Shown: positions 1 through 10,335 of the stretch, in pieces
Numbering within the stretch: position 1 is the stretch's first letter
How the letters are laid out: every line of letters begins with the position of its first letter
Assembly (NCBI RefSeq): GCF_022539315.1
Contig: NC_066333.1
Coordinates: 9,329,001-9,393,000, forward strand
Source: Serinus canaria
Lineage: Eukaryota > Chordata > Aves > Passeriformes > Fringillidae
DNA: 64,000 bases
Direction: 5' to 3'
Notes under the pieces: generated by a model
Databases searched by the model: none
The model's input: the letters and a program-made list of their open reading frames with translations, nothing else
Told to the model about the DNA's origin: nothing
Program-made: the position numbers and the translations under genes

Positions 1-175
1 TCCCGGCATTAAGTATGCAAATTTCTCGGTGTCTTCAGCTCCCAAGAACAGCAGGCGCTGAATGCAGCAGCAGCAGCAAGCGGCACGACATCATTCATTT
101 CAATCATTAAAACAAAAGCGGGATAAATCGCTACCTAATTTGTAAAATATGCTTATCATATAGGCTCTTTGGTCT
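1..175. promoter_or_regulatory. Candidate conserved non-coding block with octamer
   Basis: Repeat-free block with a perfect POU octamer ATGCAAAT at 15-22, a short (GCA)5 run at 64-80 and several CpGs outside any CpG island (GGCGCT, CGGCACGAC, AAGCGGG, AATCGC). Retained CpGs in AT-rich DNA are often a sign of purifying selection in vertebrates. No open frame of note crosses it. The call rests on composition and motifs only, with no alignment, and the element may continue to the left of the window. Confidence 0.3.
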
Positions 176-290
176 TTAAGAAAAGCACCAGCTGAATGAG
201 AATCACTGAATTATTTTGGGGAAAAAAAAATCATAGAATCAATTCTGGTTTTCCCCCTTTCTCAGTGATTGTTCTTTTTTATCTTTTTCC

Positions 291-347
291 TTTCTCTTTC
301 TCTTTCTCTTTCTCTTTCTCTTTCTCTTTCTCTTTCTCTTTCTCTTT
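291..347. repeat. (TTTCTC)n hexanucleotide microsatellite
   Basis: About 9.5 uninterrupted copies of TTTCTC. Pyrimidine-rich sequence continues to about 389 with few interruptions. One strand is all pyrimidine and the tract has mirror symmetry, so it could adopt triplex (H-DNA) structure. The Phe/Ser-rich open frames here are translations of the repeat, not genes. Confidence 0.95.
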
Positions 348-507
348 CCCCTTCTCTTTTCTCTTTTTTTCTCTGTTTCCCTTCCCAGTTTCAGGTAAAA
401 CGTATATGTAGCATTCCCTCAAGCTCCCACATCAAGGTTAGGGAAAATCAGTCTTTTTACCTGAACATGCAAAACTCAACACTCCCATCTCCCCATCTCA
501 CTCCCTT

Positions 508-604
508 AAAAAAAAAAAAAAAAAAAAAAAAAAACAAAACAAAAAAAATCAAAACAAAACAAAACAAAACAAAAAAAGAAACAAACCCAAACCAAACCAA
601 AAAA
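508..604. repeat. Poly-A and A-rich (AAAAC)n tract
   Basis: A run of 27 A (508-534) grades into AAAAC-type pentamers and then AACCAAACC-like sequence. It could be the degenerate 3' tail of an old retroposed sequence, but no AATAAA lies just upstream and no element body is recognisable to the left, so it is called only as low-complexity sequence. Confidence 0.9.
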
Positions 605-1665
605 GCAGAGTAGAACTGACCAAAGTCCAGCCAGAATCTCTGTGCTGGACATCACCTATCCCTGTCCCATCCAGCCCCTGCTGCCATCCTTGTGCAGTCA
701 CTCAGCAATCTCCATTCCCCTCTGCATGGGAAAATGTGTATGCAAACAGCCTGATCCTGCATCCTGCAAGAGCTGACAGCCCTGGGTGTTTCACCACCCC
801 TGCACAGAGGGACAAGCTGTCCCTGTCCCCTCTCTCTGATCCAGAGTGCTCAGCTCAGACCCCATCGCTCCTTACAAACAGCTGCAGAAAGGATTATTGG
901 TACCCAGGGAGCATCACCACTGGATCCATAAAGAGGCTAAATTCTCCCCCATCTGAATGTGTGCTGGCCTGCAGGTAACCTCTTTCCCAATTAGATTGTT
1001 CCTTTCACATGAGCTCCACCAGCCTCTCTCGGTGGCTGTGTGGGGTGCAGGGGACACCAACGCTCGCAGGGGCTGCCCCTGTAACCTGTCACTGCCTCTG
1101 TGCCTCCTCTGCCTGTGCTCCACGAAGTGTGTGTGATGAGAAACGGGGCCAACAGCCCTGCTCTTGTATGAGAAGTGTCCTTTGATGCTCCCCCAGCTGT
1201 TCAGCCATTCAGCTGTTCCAGGATAGTGCCTCTGGCAGTACAGCTCCCCGCTGTGGCTATGCTGGGGCGTCAGCAGATGGAGCACATCGTGGTTATTGAA
1301 GCTGGATACAGAGGCTGTCAGCAGCCTCACATTGCCTGGCATATGCAAATAGATCCCAGGCATCTGGCTGTGTCTTGGGCTGGCCACGTGCAAAAATGTG
1401 GAAAAACCCCTCTTGGGTTAGGAGACCCAGTAGCCCTGGCTTGGATGGCACCCTGCAGTGGTCACCATGTGATCCATGAGGAGGTGGATAGAAAGCCAGG
1501 GAAGGGGGAGTTTCCAAAAGTAGAAGTACAAATGGTAATGCAAAATGCACACCTGAGAGGTGAGCTGGGCACTGCTGGGACTGAGGGGTGTGACAGAATA
1601 GCCACAGATGGGAGCAGCACCTGCAGCCCCAGAGCCAAGGGAGCAGGGACTGGAATGAAATAAAA
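605..1665. other. Unannotated intergenic or intronic sequence
   Basis: Unique-looking sequence of moderate GC. It includes an octamer ATGCAAAT at 1343-1350 and short overlapping open frames on both strands without recognisable domains. The frame beginning at 736 starts with GTG rather than ATG. I see no repeat family or RNA gene in it. Confidence 0.5.
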
Positions 1666-1883
1666 GAGAAACTGGTGCACAGGAAGCTCCACCCAAATAT
1701 GAGGAAGAACTTCTTCCCTGTGCAGTAACTGAGCACTGAACATATTGCCCAGTGGAGCTCCCTCACTGGAGATGTCCCAGAACCATCTGGGTGTGCTCTG
1801 AGGTGGCCCTGCTTCAGCAGGGAGGTTGGACCAGGTGACCCACTAGAATCCCTTCCAACCTGACCCATTCTGGGATTCTGTGA
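1666..1883 (+). mobile_element. CR1 LINE, 5'-truncated 3' end, plus orientation
   Basis: The sequence follows the CR1 3' region: an AGGAAGAACTTCTTCCCTGTG-like block, TTGCCCAGTGGAGCTCC, AGGTGGCCCTGCTTCAGCAG, GGAGGTTGGACCAGGTGACC, CCCTTCCAACCTGACCC, ending in ATTCTGGGATTCTGTGA, the 8-bp terminal repeats typical of CR1. Only the last 0.2 kb is present, so no intact endonuclease or reverse transcriptase frame remains. 5' truncation is the norm for CR1 in birds. Divergence from what I recall of the consensus suggests an old copy. Confidence 0.9.
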
Positions 1884-1940
1884 AATGCTTGATGCACCTC
1901 AGAGCCTCGTGACACCTTTTACTTCACTTCAGTATCAGTA

Positions 1941-2030
1941 AATCATAGAATATTCTGAGCTGGAAGGGAGACACAAGGATCATCAAGTTCAGCTCTTGGC
2001 CCTGTACATGGAAATCCTAGGAATAACACC
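1941..2030 (-). mobile_element. CR1 LINE 3' end fragment, minus orientation
   Basis: Starts with the reverse complement of the CR1 terminal repeat (AATCATAGAATATTC), followed by GAGCTGGAAGGGAGAC, GGATCATCAAGTTCAGCTC and TTGGCCCTGTACATGG. These correspond to the CR1 3' end read in reverse. It lies 57 bp from the plus-oriented CR1 fragment at 1666-1883, so the two 3' ends face each other. The right boundary is approximate. Confidence 0.8.
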
Positions 2031-3720
2031 GTCAGTTTAACTTCTGCTTGGCAGAACAAACAAAAAAGGGAAATTAAATATTAGTTTATCTCCAACTTTT
2101 TTCAGTGTCCATGTGTCACCCAGTCAGTAAACAGATGAACAAAACAAGGGCATAAAAATCCAGCTCAAACTGCTGCTGTTTGCACCAGTTATGAACTCTA
2201 CACCTCTCTACAGGAAGCTCACAGTCCTGTCAGTATCTACAAATTCCATGGGATCTTCCACATCCAGACCTTAAACTTCCCCGTTGAGTCTGAGAAAGGA
2301 CTTTCAGCCCCAGTGCTGGCAGGATGGTGACTCTTACAGCTGATGTTTTGAACAGCATTGAGGTGTTCTTGCATTGAAGAGCATCATTTCAACCACCTGA
2401 AAAACCCAGTTTGATGCCAGTGCTGCACTCAGGTGCAGGTAAGAGACCACTGAGATGGAATTCTGTGAGGTGCAGATACTGCAGGTGTCAGAGCCACGCC
2501 TTGGCAGCCAAGGATAACCCCACTCTTCTTTCATGGGGAAAGCAAGAAAATGATGTTACAGAACACCCAGAGAGATTTCTTTGCTCTTCCTCTGGAGATG
2601 GAACATGCTCTCCTCTCCTCCCATCTACTTTGCTGTGTCCTGGCTCTTGGATGCTGGCAGTGGAACCACATCACCCCAGTGCAGCCAGGGATGTCCCAGG
2701 CTCTGGTGTGCCACATCAAATCTCCCCTCCTTGGCCCAGCAGTCTCCTGGCACTCTCTGCCATGCACCCAGCTCCTGCCTGCTCCTGTGCTTCATCCTCG
2801 AGTCTTTTTGCAACATCAAAGGAACATAAAAGGAAGGAAGGGAGAGAAGTAACACCCTGAATGTTGTACCTCCTAATTAGGCTGGCAGTGATCAAACAGC
2901 TTCTCGGGAGCACACGGGGTAAGGTTTGCTGGCACATGCCCTCCCAGCCATGCCCACTACAGCCAGAGGAAAAGCAAGTTCCATCCTTGTGGGAGCTCGT
3001 GTGGTCTCCTGAGGTCACAGAGCAGCTTTAACTGATACAGAAAAACCTGCAGGAAGAAGGTGAAATCCAAATTCCTTCCCCACCTTTGCTAACAGTGTCC
3101 CCACTGTAAAGGGACTTGTAGAAACTTCAGCAGCACAAGCTGTTCCTGTGATGTTGTTGTATAAATATGTTTTATGTATAAATATGCATTTGAATCCGTG
3201 TTTGGACTCAAACCTGTCTGTTCATCCAGCTGTCGAGTAACCTCTGCAAACAGCAGGGTCCTTCGTGACAGATTGAATCCGAGAAAACCGCTGCCTGTTC
3301 TGCAAAACATATTTAATTTGTTAAAGAGATGGGAACTTTGTTGAATTAATAAGATGTGCTAGAGAAGGGAGCCACTCTCTGAAGAGCTGAATCCTGGTTA
3401 CAAGTGCAGTTTGCAGCTTGCTGGTAATCCTGCAATTAAAGTACCAGCATATCACAAAAATGGGATTTGCATAATTTGAAATTTGAGGAAAATCTCTAAA
3501 TACTTTAATTTTGATAGAAACTGTTTCCACTGCTGACATGTGTCTACACCTATAATTTCAGTTGATAAATTGCTGTAATTTCTCCTCCATTTCATGTTCT
3601 TTCTAACATTAATTGTCAGTTGTAGAGTAAAACAGTAGAAAGAGAGAGGGGGAGAGAATAATGTCATTGTGCTTTTGTGGTGTGAATAGCCTTCTGAGGA
3701 ATGATTATCTTCCACACAGA
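2031..3720. other. Unannotated sequence, short repeats only
   Basis: No gene or interspersed repeat recognised. A 12-bp direct repeat TGTATAAATATG occurs at 3158-3169 and 3175-3186. Open frames at 2411-2860 and on the opposite strand overlap each other and show no domain. Confidence 0.5.
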
Positions 3721-3727
3721 TGCAAAC

Positions 3728-3745
3728 AAAAAAAAAAAAAGACAC

Positions 3746-3782
<37 letters not shown>
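3728..3782. repeat. A-run followed by (GA)n microsatellite
   Basis: About 13 A are followed by GACACAGAGAGAGATAG and then about 13 perfect GA dinucleotides. Purine-only strand. Confidence 0.95.
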
Positions 3783-3785
<3 letters not shown>

Positions 3786-4263
3786 CTTGGTTTGCACAAA
3801 ACTACTGCAATGGGCATCAGTGTCTCACTGTGTGGTAGGGAAACAAGGAGTTAAAGGCAGGTAAATGTACCTGGGAGTGGATGTGGCCATTTCCCAGGCT
3901 GCTGGGAGGAACGAGGGACTTTCCACGGAGCTGTGGAGCTGCAGAGGAGATGCCTGGCTGGAGGCCTGAGCTGCATGATTCCAGGGATTGAATCCTTAGT
4001 TTCAGCCATCTCCTGTCCCAAGCAAGACCCTTCCAGAGCCACCAGCAGTGATGGAGTCACCTGGCCAGGTTTTCCAGAAGGAAAACTGAGCGGAATAAAG
4101 GCAAGCAGTGAGTCCCTGCATGAAGCTTCACAGCACCTCCTCCACCCATGACCTGCTCCCCATCCCACCTCCCCAAATGCCACTTTTCAAGCTACTTTTA
4201 AATAAAAAACCCTTTCAAACAGAGGGCTAGTGGTATTAAATTATTCTATTAATTTATTATTCA

Positions 4264-4309
4264 TGATGAAAAATTATTCTAATAAACGGTGAAAAATTAT
4301 TCTAATACC
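4264..4309. repeat. Two-copy AT-rich tandem repeat, unit about 23 bp
   Basis: GATGAAAAATTATTCTAATA and GGTGAAAAATTATTCTAATA follow each other directly. A decayed relative (AAATTATTCTATTAA) precedes them at about 4238. A local minisatellite-like duplication. Confidence 0.7.
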
Positions 4310-5745
4310 ATTCCATCCTATTAATATTCTGCAGCCAAGCAGTTCAAGTCACTTCCTGTGGCTGCTCCCCTCCTTAGTGCTGATCTATTTCTTACAGAGT
4401 TTATTGAAATTAAAATCTGCTTCTTTGGAAATGTGCAGCATTTAACAAAACCAGTGGGGGGAGATGAGCTGTGAGCTGTGAGGAGAGAATCAGGCAGTGA
4501 TTTTTCCCTTCTGCTGACAGAGCAGGGGGATGCCTGGAGGGGTGGGAGCTGGGCAGACCCAAACTGCACAGTCAGGGATGGCCCAGCCTGGGTCATTGGG
4601 GTGCTGTCACACTGCAGCTCATTAACCTACAGCACCCAGTATTGCTAATTAGTGCTAATGCAGTGTCTCCCTCCATCTCCCAGTGCAGGGTGACAGCTCC
4701 TTTTCCATCCCTTTCTGTTGGCTGGAGTCCTGCAAGCTCCACTGCTGCACCTCCCTCAGAACCCTGAGGTTGTGTCTGTGCCCACAGCCCTTGTGCAGAA
4801 ACCTCCCTGCGGCCCCAGGAGCTGCATTTTATTGGGAACAAGTGGCACTTGCAGCCACATTAAGGATGATTCTGGGGACCCTGCTGTCCCCCAGGCCCCA
4901 AGGACAGTCCAGGCAGCACCGTGCCACCCCTCCTCCTGCAGCTCCCTGCTCACTGGCACCACAAGCCTGCCAGGCTTTGTGCCAGGGATATTTTCCTAAT
5001 GGTTCCTCTGCCTGCTCTGCTCCCAGCCCTCCCTGCCTGCCAGCTGGCTGGGGTGGTCCTGGGCCCTCACAGGCAGCTGGGGAGGTTTCATGGGCATGCA
5101 GGGTTTGGAGCTTGTGTACAGGTGGCAGAACACAAGGTCACCAGGAGCCCACTGCTCCCCAGCACAACCCAGGGCATTTTCTGGGTCCCCACTCAGGGCA
5201 AAGGGATGTGGGAGGCTGTGATGGGGAATTCCTGGTTCCCAGAGCTTGCAAGTCCACAGAGCTGTCAGAGTTGTCCTGAGGATGTGTTCTACAGAGATAT
5301 GGCAGGGAGGTGTCTCAGGGCTTTTCTTGCAGCCAAATGCAGCATTTCAGTGATTTTGGAGAGCAGAGAGCAAATGAGCAGCTGCTGCTGAGCACTTCTG
5401 AACCTGCCTGACCTGCCTGACAAGGCACCTTATCATCAGGATTTGCTCTCCCAGTCATCAAAGCAGCTCAGAGGAAAAAAATGTCCAACTTTCCCTATGA
5501 GCAGCACACCCCAGTCTGTGGGTCTGTTACTATAGGTGTTTCTTTCCCTAAAACTTCACTGGCCAATCTTGGTTTTGTTTGCTCCATGCCAGGGCCAGAT
5601 CATCTCCTGACATTCTCTTTTTCTCTACTTTTTTATGATTGAGTCTACAAGCCAAATAACTCCTTGCACATTTATACCAGCTCCTCCCTGCACCAGCCCA
5701 CCTGGTACAGGTAGTTTTGCCAATCACAGATTTCTGGTTTGGCAC
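4310..5745. other. Unannotated, moderately GC-rich sequence
   Basis: Stop codons are relatively sparse because of GC content, giving overlapping open frames of up to 198 codons (4683-5279) on both strands. None has a recognisable domain. I see no repeat family. Confidence 0.45.
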
Positions 5746-5747
5746 GA

Positions 5748-5784
5748 TTTTTAATTTTTTTTTTTAATTTTTTTTTTTTTTTTT
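5748..5784. repeat. T-rich homopolymer tract
   Basis: Long T runs broken by two AA dinucleotides. On the minus strand this would be a poly-A tail, but no AATAAA-type signal precedes it in that direction. Confidence 0.85.
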
Positions 5785-6243
5785 ACAAGCAGGATTTTAA
5801 CTTTGGCAAGGTGAACCCTTGTCCCCAGCACAATTATCACAGCAGTGAAAGGCAGAGCCAGCTTTGTGCCAGAGACTCCCTGGCTGCTCTCAAGAGCCTC
5901 TGCACATCCCTCCTTGCTGGAGCTTTCATGGTGCTCTTGATGTGGGAATGTTTATCTTTGCTCAGTTCTTACCCATTGGTGCATCTCTCAGCTAAAGTGC
6001 TTTTCCTCAGATTGTGAAACTCACTGTAGTCCTGCCTTTGTTAAGAAGATAAGCTACAGCAGGAAAGCAGTAGCACTGAGAAAAAAAATTCCTCTAGTGT
6101 GTTATATCTTTTTCTCCCAAGGAATATCACACAACTTGGACAGCTACTGTAATGCTAATACACAAATCAAAACTCTAAGGAGTGAAATAGAAACATCCAA
6201 CCATATTAAACAAGGGAGGCTGGTGTTTGTAAGAAAGCCCACC

Positions 6244-6264
6244 AAAAAAAAAATATATATATAT
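6244..6264. repeat. Short A-run plus (AT)n
   Basis: About ten A followed by six AT dinucleotides. Low-complexity sequence. Confidence 0.8.
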
Positions 6265-6462
6265 TAAATTGATGTCCTGGCACTTGTGCAGTGTAATGGG
6301 AAGATTCAATTAAAAGAAGAAAATATGTCCAGCCTACAGTGAGGACTAAGCAGCAATAAAAAGGCCAATCAATTTTTCAGGAGTTTCAAAGCCTGGTGCA
6401 GATTGGCTAAGGCTGGTTCCAAGGAAAAAGCCATGGTTTAAAAACCCTTACTCTAGGTGTAA

Positions 6463-6480
6463 CTCTAACCCTAACCCTAG
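6463..6480. repeat. Short telomere-like (CCCTAA) motif
   Basis: CTAACCCTAACCCTAG at 6465-6480 is about two and a half units of the vertebrate telomere hexamer, with degenerate relatives just upstream (AAACCCTTACTCTAGG). It is too short to be a fusion scar on its own. Confidence 0.5.
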
Positions 6481-6604
6481 GCAGGAAAAGCAGCCTTGTC
6501 CAGAAGGCAGAAGCCAAAAATATATTTATTAAAAAAGACCCTAGGGGCCCAATAGCATCATTTTAATCCAACTACTGCTTATTGAGAAATACTTTCTCTC
6601 AAAA

Positions 6605-6665
6605 TAAATTATCCATTTATATGTATAGATATAACATGTTTTATATGTATAAATAAATGCATATG
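6605..6665. repeat. AT-rich segment with TTTATATGTATA repeated
   Basis: TTTATATGTATA occurs twice about 25 bp apart within an AT-rich stretch. A minor local repeat. Confidence 0.45.
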
Positions 6666-7151
6666 CTTCAGCTGCATGTATACAATGTCATTGATTATTT
6701 GACAGATGTGCAATGTAAAAACTGGAAAAAAACCCACCAATCAAGTTCAGTTATAATTGTTTGTGTTCCCAGTGTAAGAGCAGTGTGGGCTTTTCTACGT
6801 AGCATAAATTAGGGGAGTTGATATCTTTATATACATGAGTGTGAGTGTATATACATGTGTCTGTAGGAAGATGAATGTGTGCACACTCTTCATTTAGATA
6901 CATCTGTTGATGGTTTATTTGCAGAAGATTCCAGATGTAACTACACTGAAATTCCTGGTTTGGGATTCTTGGACTGAAATCAGAGTTTATCCAGTCAACC
7001 CAGCACAGAACCAAGAACTGTAGCTCACAGTTCCACACTTCCCTCCAGCCATACAGAGCAATTTTTAGAAATCAAAGGATGAGAGAATCCCAACCTCCCT
7101 TTTACTTTTTAATCCTGCCCAGTTGATATGAAATCAACTGCAGAACTCCTG

Positions 7152-7174
7152 AATAAATAGAAAAAATATTTCCA

Positions 7175-7225
<51 letters not shown>
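7152..7225 (+). repeat. AATAAA followed by 50-A tract (possible retrocopy tail)
   Basis: Fifty uninterrupted A (7176-7225) begin 18 bp after a canonical polyadenylation signal AATAAA at 7152-7157. That spacing is what a reverse-transcribed polyadenylated RNA would leave. CR1, the dominant avian LINE, does not use poly-A tails, so such a structure would be uncommon. I could not recognise a coding body upstream or a clear target-site duplication flanking it. A plain homopolymer expansion next to a chance AATAAA is the alternative. Confidence 0.5.
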
Positions 7226-7227
<2 letters not shown>

Positions 7228-7328
7228 AAGAGATTAATTTCAGCTTTTGGTCACTCTTTGGCTGGATAAAATCTAAAAATAAAGAACAGAAATAGAGCCC
7301 ACTGCCAGCCATGGACTCAACCTGCTTT

Positions 7329-7458
7329 GAGGCCAGATTAGATAAAGTTTCAAACAACCTGGTCTAGTGGAAGGTTCCCTGCCCACGGTGGGAAGGTTGG
7401 AATGTGATGAGCTTCAGCCTTTCCAACACAAACCACTCTAGGATTCCATGATTCTGGT
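7329..7458 (+). mobile_element. CR1 LINE 3' end fragment, plus orientation
   Basis: Shows the CR1 series AGGCCAGATTAGATAAAG, CAACCTGGTCTAGTGGAAGG, TTCCCTGCCCACGGTGGGA, AGGTTGGAATGTGATGAGC, CCTTTCCAACACAAACCAC, then ATTCCATGATTCTGG at its 3' end. About 130 bp remain and no coding part survives. Confidence 0.9.
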
Positions 7459-8135
7459 AAATCCCTGACAACTTCTGCATGGTCATCTGTCTGTTGGTTC
7501 TGGGAACCAGGGAGGCTCTGGCATTTGCATGAGGGACTTTTGCTGTCTCCTTTCTTACTCCCTTTGGTTTTTTTTTTTTGCCACCATTGCTGATAAAAAC
7601 AGGTGCTCGTAAAATGTTTCACTGTGCTCAGGCAGCAAACTGAGAAAAAATAATTTTCTCTTGTTACACTGAGCCACAGATTTATTTCCCTGAAGAAAGC
7701 CAAGTGTGACTGCAAAGGTAAAATACAAATAAAATCTTAAAAAAAAGGAGAGGAGTAAGCAGCATGGTGGTGATGATTAAGGTGCCCTTCCAAGAAATAA
7801 ATAAATGAGCCCAAGCTCCCAGCACCTGCAGGGTCTGAGCTGCACCCAGTGTCATTCCACACCTCTCCCTGCAATCAGGATGGGGAAGAACCTGGCACAG
7901 GGAGGATCCCCCATCTCAAACCCCAGTGCTACAGACAATATTCACCCAGCTGGCAGGATGTGTGTGGTTTTTGTTTAAAACACAGATGAATATGCACACA
8001 GAGGGAAAGAAACCCTGCAAAGCCAAATTTGCTTCTAAACCTATTTACATTTGGTTGTACTCAAGATCACCTTGAACCATCTTTGCTACTTCCTTTCTTT
8101 TTCCTTTTGAAGTTGCAAGTACTACATTAGCCCTT

Positions 8136-8182
8136 AAAAAAAAAAAAAAAAAAAAATGAGAGAGAGAAAGGGAAAGGGGAAA
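8136..8182. repeat. Poly-A plus short GA/GGGA-rich tract
   Basis: Twenty-one A (8136-8156) followed by TGAGAGAGAGAAAGGGAAAGGGG. Purine-rich low-complexity sequence. No AATAAA upstream. Confidence 0.85.
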
Positions 8183-8359
8183 AAAAGAGATATGTATAAG
8201 GACACCCCTTGTGATATGTATTTTTTAATAATGACATTTTAAAAGGTTGAAATGTTGTGGCACCTCTTGCAAAGTTATGCCATTTAAACATGATAGCATG
8301 GCATTTTACCACTAAAGACAAGACCCTCTTTTTCACTCCTACCTTTGAACAGTTTATCA

Positions 8360-8720
8360 TTTTGCAATAATATCCTTTAGCTATGTAGCTCTCTGTTCTT
8401 TTTCAAATGGAGGACATCTCTTCTAATTGTGCTTATGATACAAATTAGCATTGGGATTTTCTTTCTAAGAGCATTGTGCTTATCCAAAATATTTTTCTCC
8501 TATATGGGATTCAGGAAAAAATCATAATTAATTCCTCTTTCAGTGAAAAAGCAAAGCTATTTTTAAATTGCGTGCCTGATTGAATTAGCGAAGTGTTAGA
8601 CAATTAACAGTCTTTCTTTTTATTTTTATGTTCTTTAAAATGCAGATTCGGTTTAATACTGTTTTCCCTTTCATTCTTTTTGTGTGTCCTAATTGTTAGC
8701 TAAGTAGTGTCAGGACTGTG
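8360..8720. promoter_or_regulatory. Candidate conserved AT-rich non-coding block
   Basis: Repeat-free AT-rich sequence with several homeodomain-type cores (TAATTG, AATTAG, CATAATTAATTC, CAATTAA) and isolated CpGs (AATTGCGTGCC, TTAGCGAAG). The sequence style resembles developmental enhancers. The call is weak and rests on composition only. Confidence 0.25.
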
Positions 8721-8971
8721 TGTTATAGGCCAAGGCAGGTGTCAGGTTTAATATTATTAAAGATGCAATTACTCCTTTCTCAAGCACAGCTTGTCAGTTT
8801 TGCTCATCGATGTATATATCAATACATTTTTAAATGGAAAAAAAAAAATCTGTTTCCCATCCAGAAATATCTCCTTGGTATTTTGCTCCTTATTTTGGGA
8901 ATGTCTCTCTAACCTCAATGCACAGGAGTCCTGGGAATGTGATGAGCTGTGACAGTCTGAATGAGCTGCAC

Positions 8972-9035
8972 AATCACAGAATCATAGAGTCATTTACGTT
9001 GGAAAAGACCCTTCAGATCACCCCACACACCCTGT
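8972..9035 (-). mobile_element. CR1 LINE 3' end fragment, minus orientation
   Basis: AATCACAGAATCATAGAGTCATTTACGTTGGAAAAGACCCTTCAGATCA is the reversed CR1 terminus, with two 8-bp repeats followed by the GGTTGGAAAAGACC-type block. Similarity fades after about 9035, where the boundary is uncertain. Confidence 0.85.
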
Positions 9036-9039
9036 GAGG

Positions 9040-10190
9040 TTCCCAGGGCTGCCTCTCTGAGCACCCGTGAAAGGTTGGGGGGAAAAAAAATCCCTAACAG
9101 AGGAGCTGACTGATTTCTTGACATTGGGCCTGCGTCACATAAGGGTTCTGGGGAAGTTGTAAGGAAAAATGTTGGTTTATGCTGCCAACACCCATAAAGG
9201 AGATGAGAACGCAGGGCTGGGAGTCTGTGTGTGCCAAGCAGAGCTCCAAGTGTCTGCTCTGGAAGCATCACAGGGGAATCCTCCAAGGTATGTGGAGCCA
9301 ATGGCTGAATTCCTCCTCCTCTGTCCTTGGACAGCTGCTGGGTTCAAAATGCCCCAGTTGCAACTTTGGGATTGGGGTTTTCCATCAATCATATTGCAAG
9401 TACTGTCCCAGAGAATGTGCTGTATGGGTGGTTTAGTCATTAAAAATCACATTCAGTGTTAATCAAAACTGCCCACTCAATATGGCTTGAACTCATAAAT
9501 CAATTTAACTAGCAAAGGTGGAAACATTAAAAAAGAATTTTTTGTTAGAAATTTCCTAAATTATATACTTGCAAAACATCAGACTCGTGGTTTCTCTCCA
9601 GCTCTGGATAAATCTTGTTTTAAAGAAAGATATGGAAGTCAGACATTTTGTTTTGGACAGAATATGCTCTGTTAGACCAAAAATGAAGTAGAGATGAACA
9701 CAGCCCTACAATTTGGCCACCATTCAAAAAATCAATTATTCTCAAAGCTTGCACTGTGCTCCTTGAGGGAAATTGTTCTCTGACCACTCCTGGTCAGATG
9801 AAGCATGTCCTGGAGGGTATATGAGCCATGAGCAGATAACAGTTTAACAGATCGAGTGACGATTTATTCACACATCTTCATCCAGCATCAGCACACCAAA
9901 GGTGTTTTCACTCTGACACTTTCCTTTCCTATTAATGTACACCCTACTCTTTTCCAAGATGAGTGCCCAGAATATCCATAGCCCATATTTATTACCCTGC
10001 ACACTTGCATCTTGCAGAGTGCTCATTTCATCATGAGGATGGTGCTCATTGCCAGGTCAGCTTCCATTTACTGTGGAAATTCTCAGATATTCTTTGCTGC
10101 AGGACCTAATCTGCAGCCAAAGATCTTCTGAGCAAACCCAGATGAGAGTTCTCCAGTTTAGAAAAATGTATCAAGTGCAGTGGGCTATTT
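9040..10190. other. Unannotated sequence
   Basis: No gene or repeat family recognised. A small palindrome TGACCA-CTCC-TGGTCA lies near 9781. Open frames at 9169-9462 overlap on both strands and have no domain. Confidence 0.5.
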
Positions 10191-10335
10191 TCACAAAATC
10201 CCATAATGGTTTGATTTGGAAGGGACCTGAGTCTCATCTCATTCCAACCTCCCTGTCATGGTCAGGGACACTTTCCACTCAACCAGGTTGTTCAAAGCCC
10301 CATCCAGCGCTTCCAGGGATGGAGCATTTATGGGA
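10191..10335 (-). mobile_element. CR1 LINE 3' end fragment, minus orientation
   Basis: TCACAAAATCCCATAATGG, TTTGATTTGGAAGGGACC, CATTCCAACCTCCCTGTCATGG, TCAGGGACACTTTCCACTC, ACCAGGTTGTTCAAAGCCCCATCC and TTCCAGGGATGGAGCAT together follow the CR1 3' end read in reverse. About 145 bp, truncated at its 5' side (right end). Confidence 0.9.

Noticed and set aside
230..243. AATCATAGAATCA, like a CR1 terminal repeat
   Set aside because: Too short, and the sequence to the right is a pyrimidine microsatellite rather than a CR1 body.
269..613. Phe/Ser/Leu-rich and Lys/Asn-rich open frames
   Set aside because: Direct translations of the TTTCTC microsatellite and the A-rich tract.
9781..9796. TGACCA-CTCC-TGGTCA palindrome as a nuclear receptor site
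   Set aside because: Half-site order and 4-base spacing do not fit the classical oestrogen response element, and such short palindromes are expected by chance.
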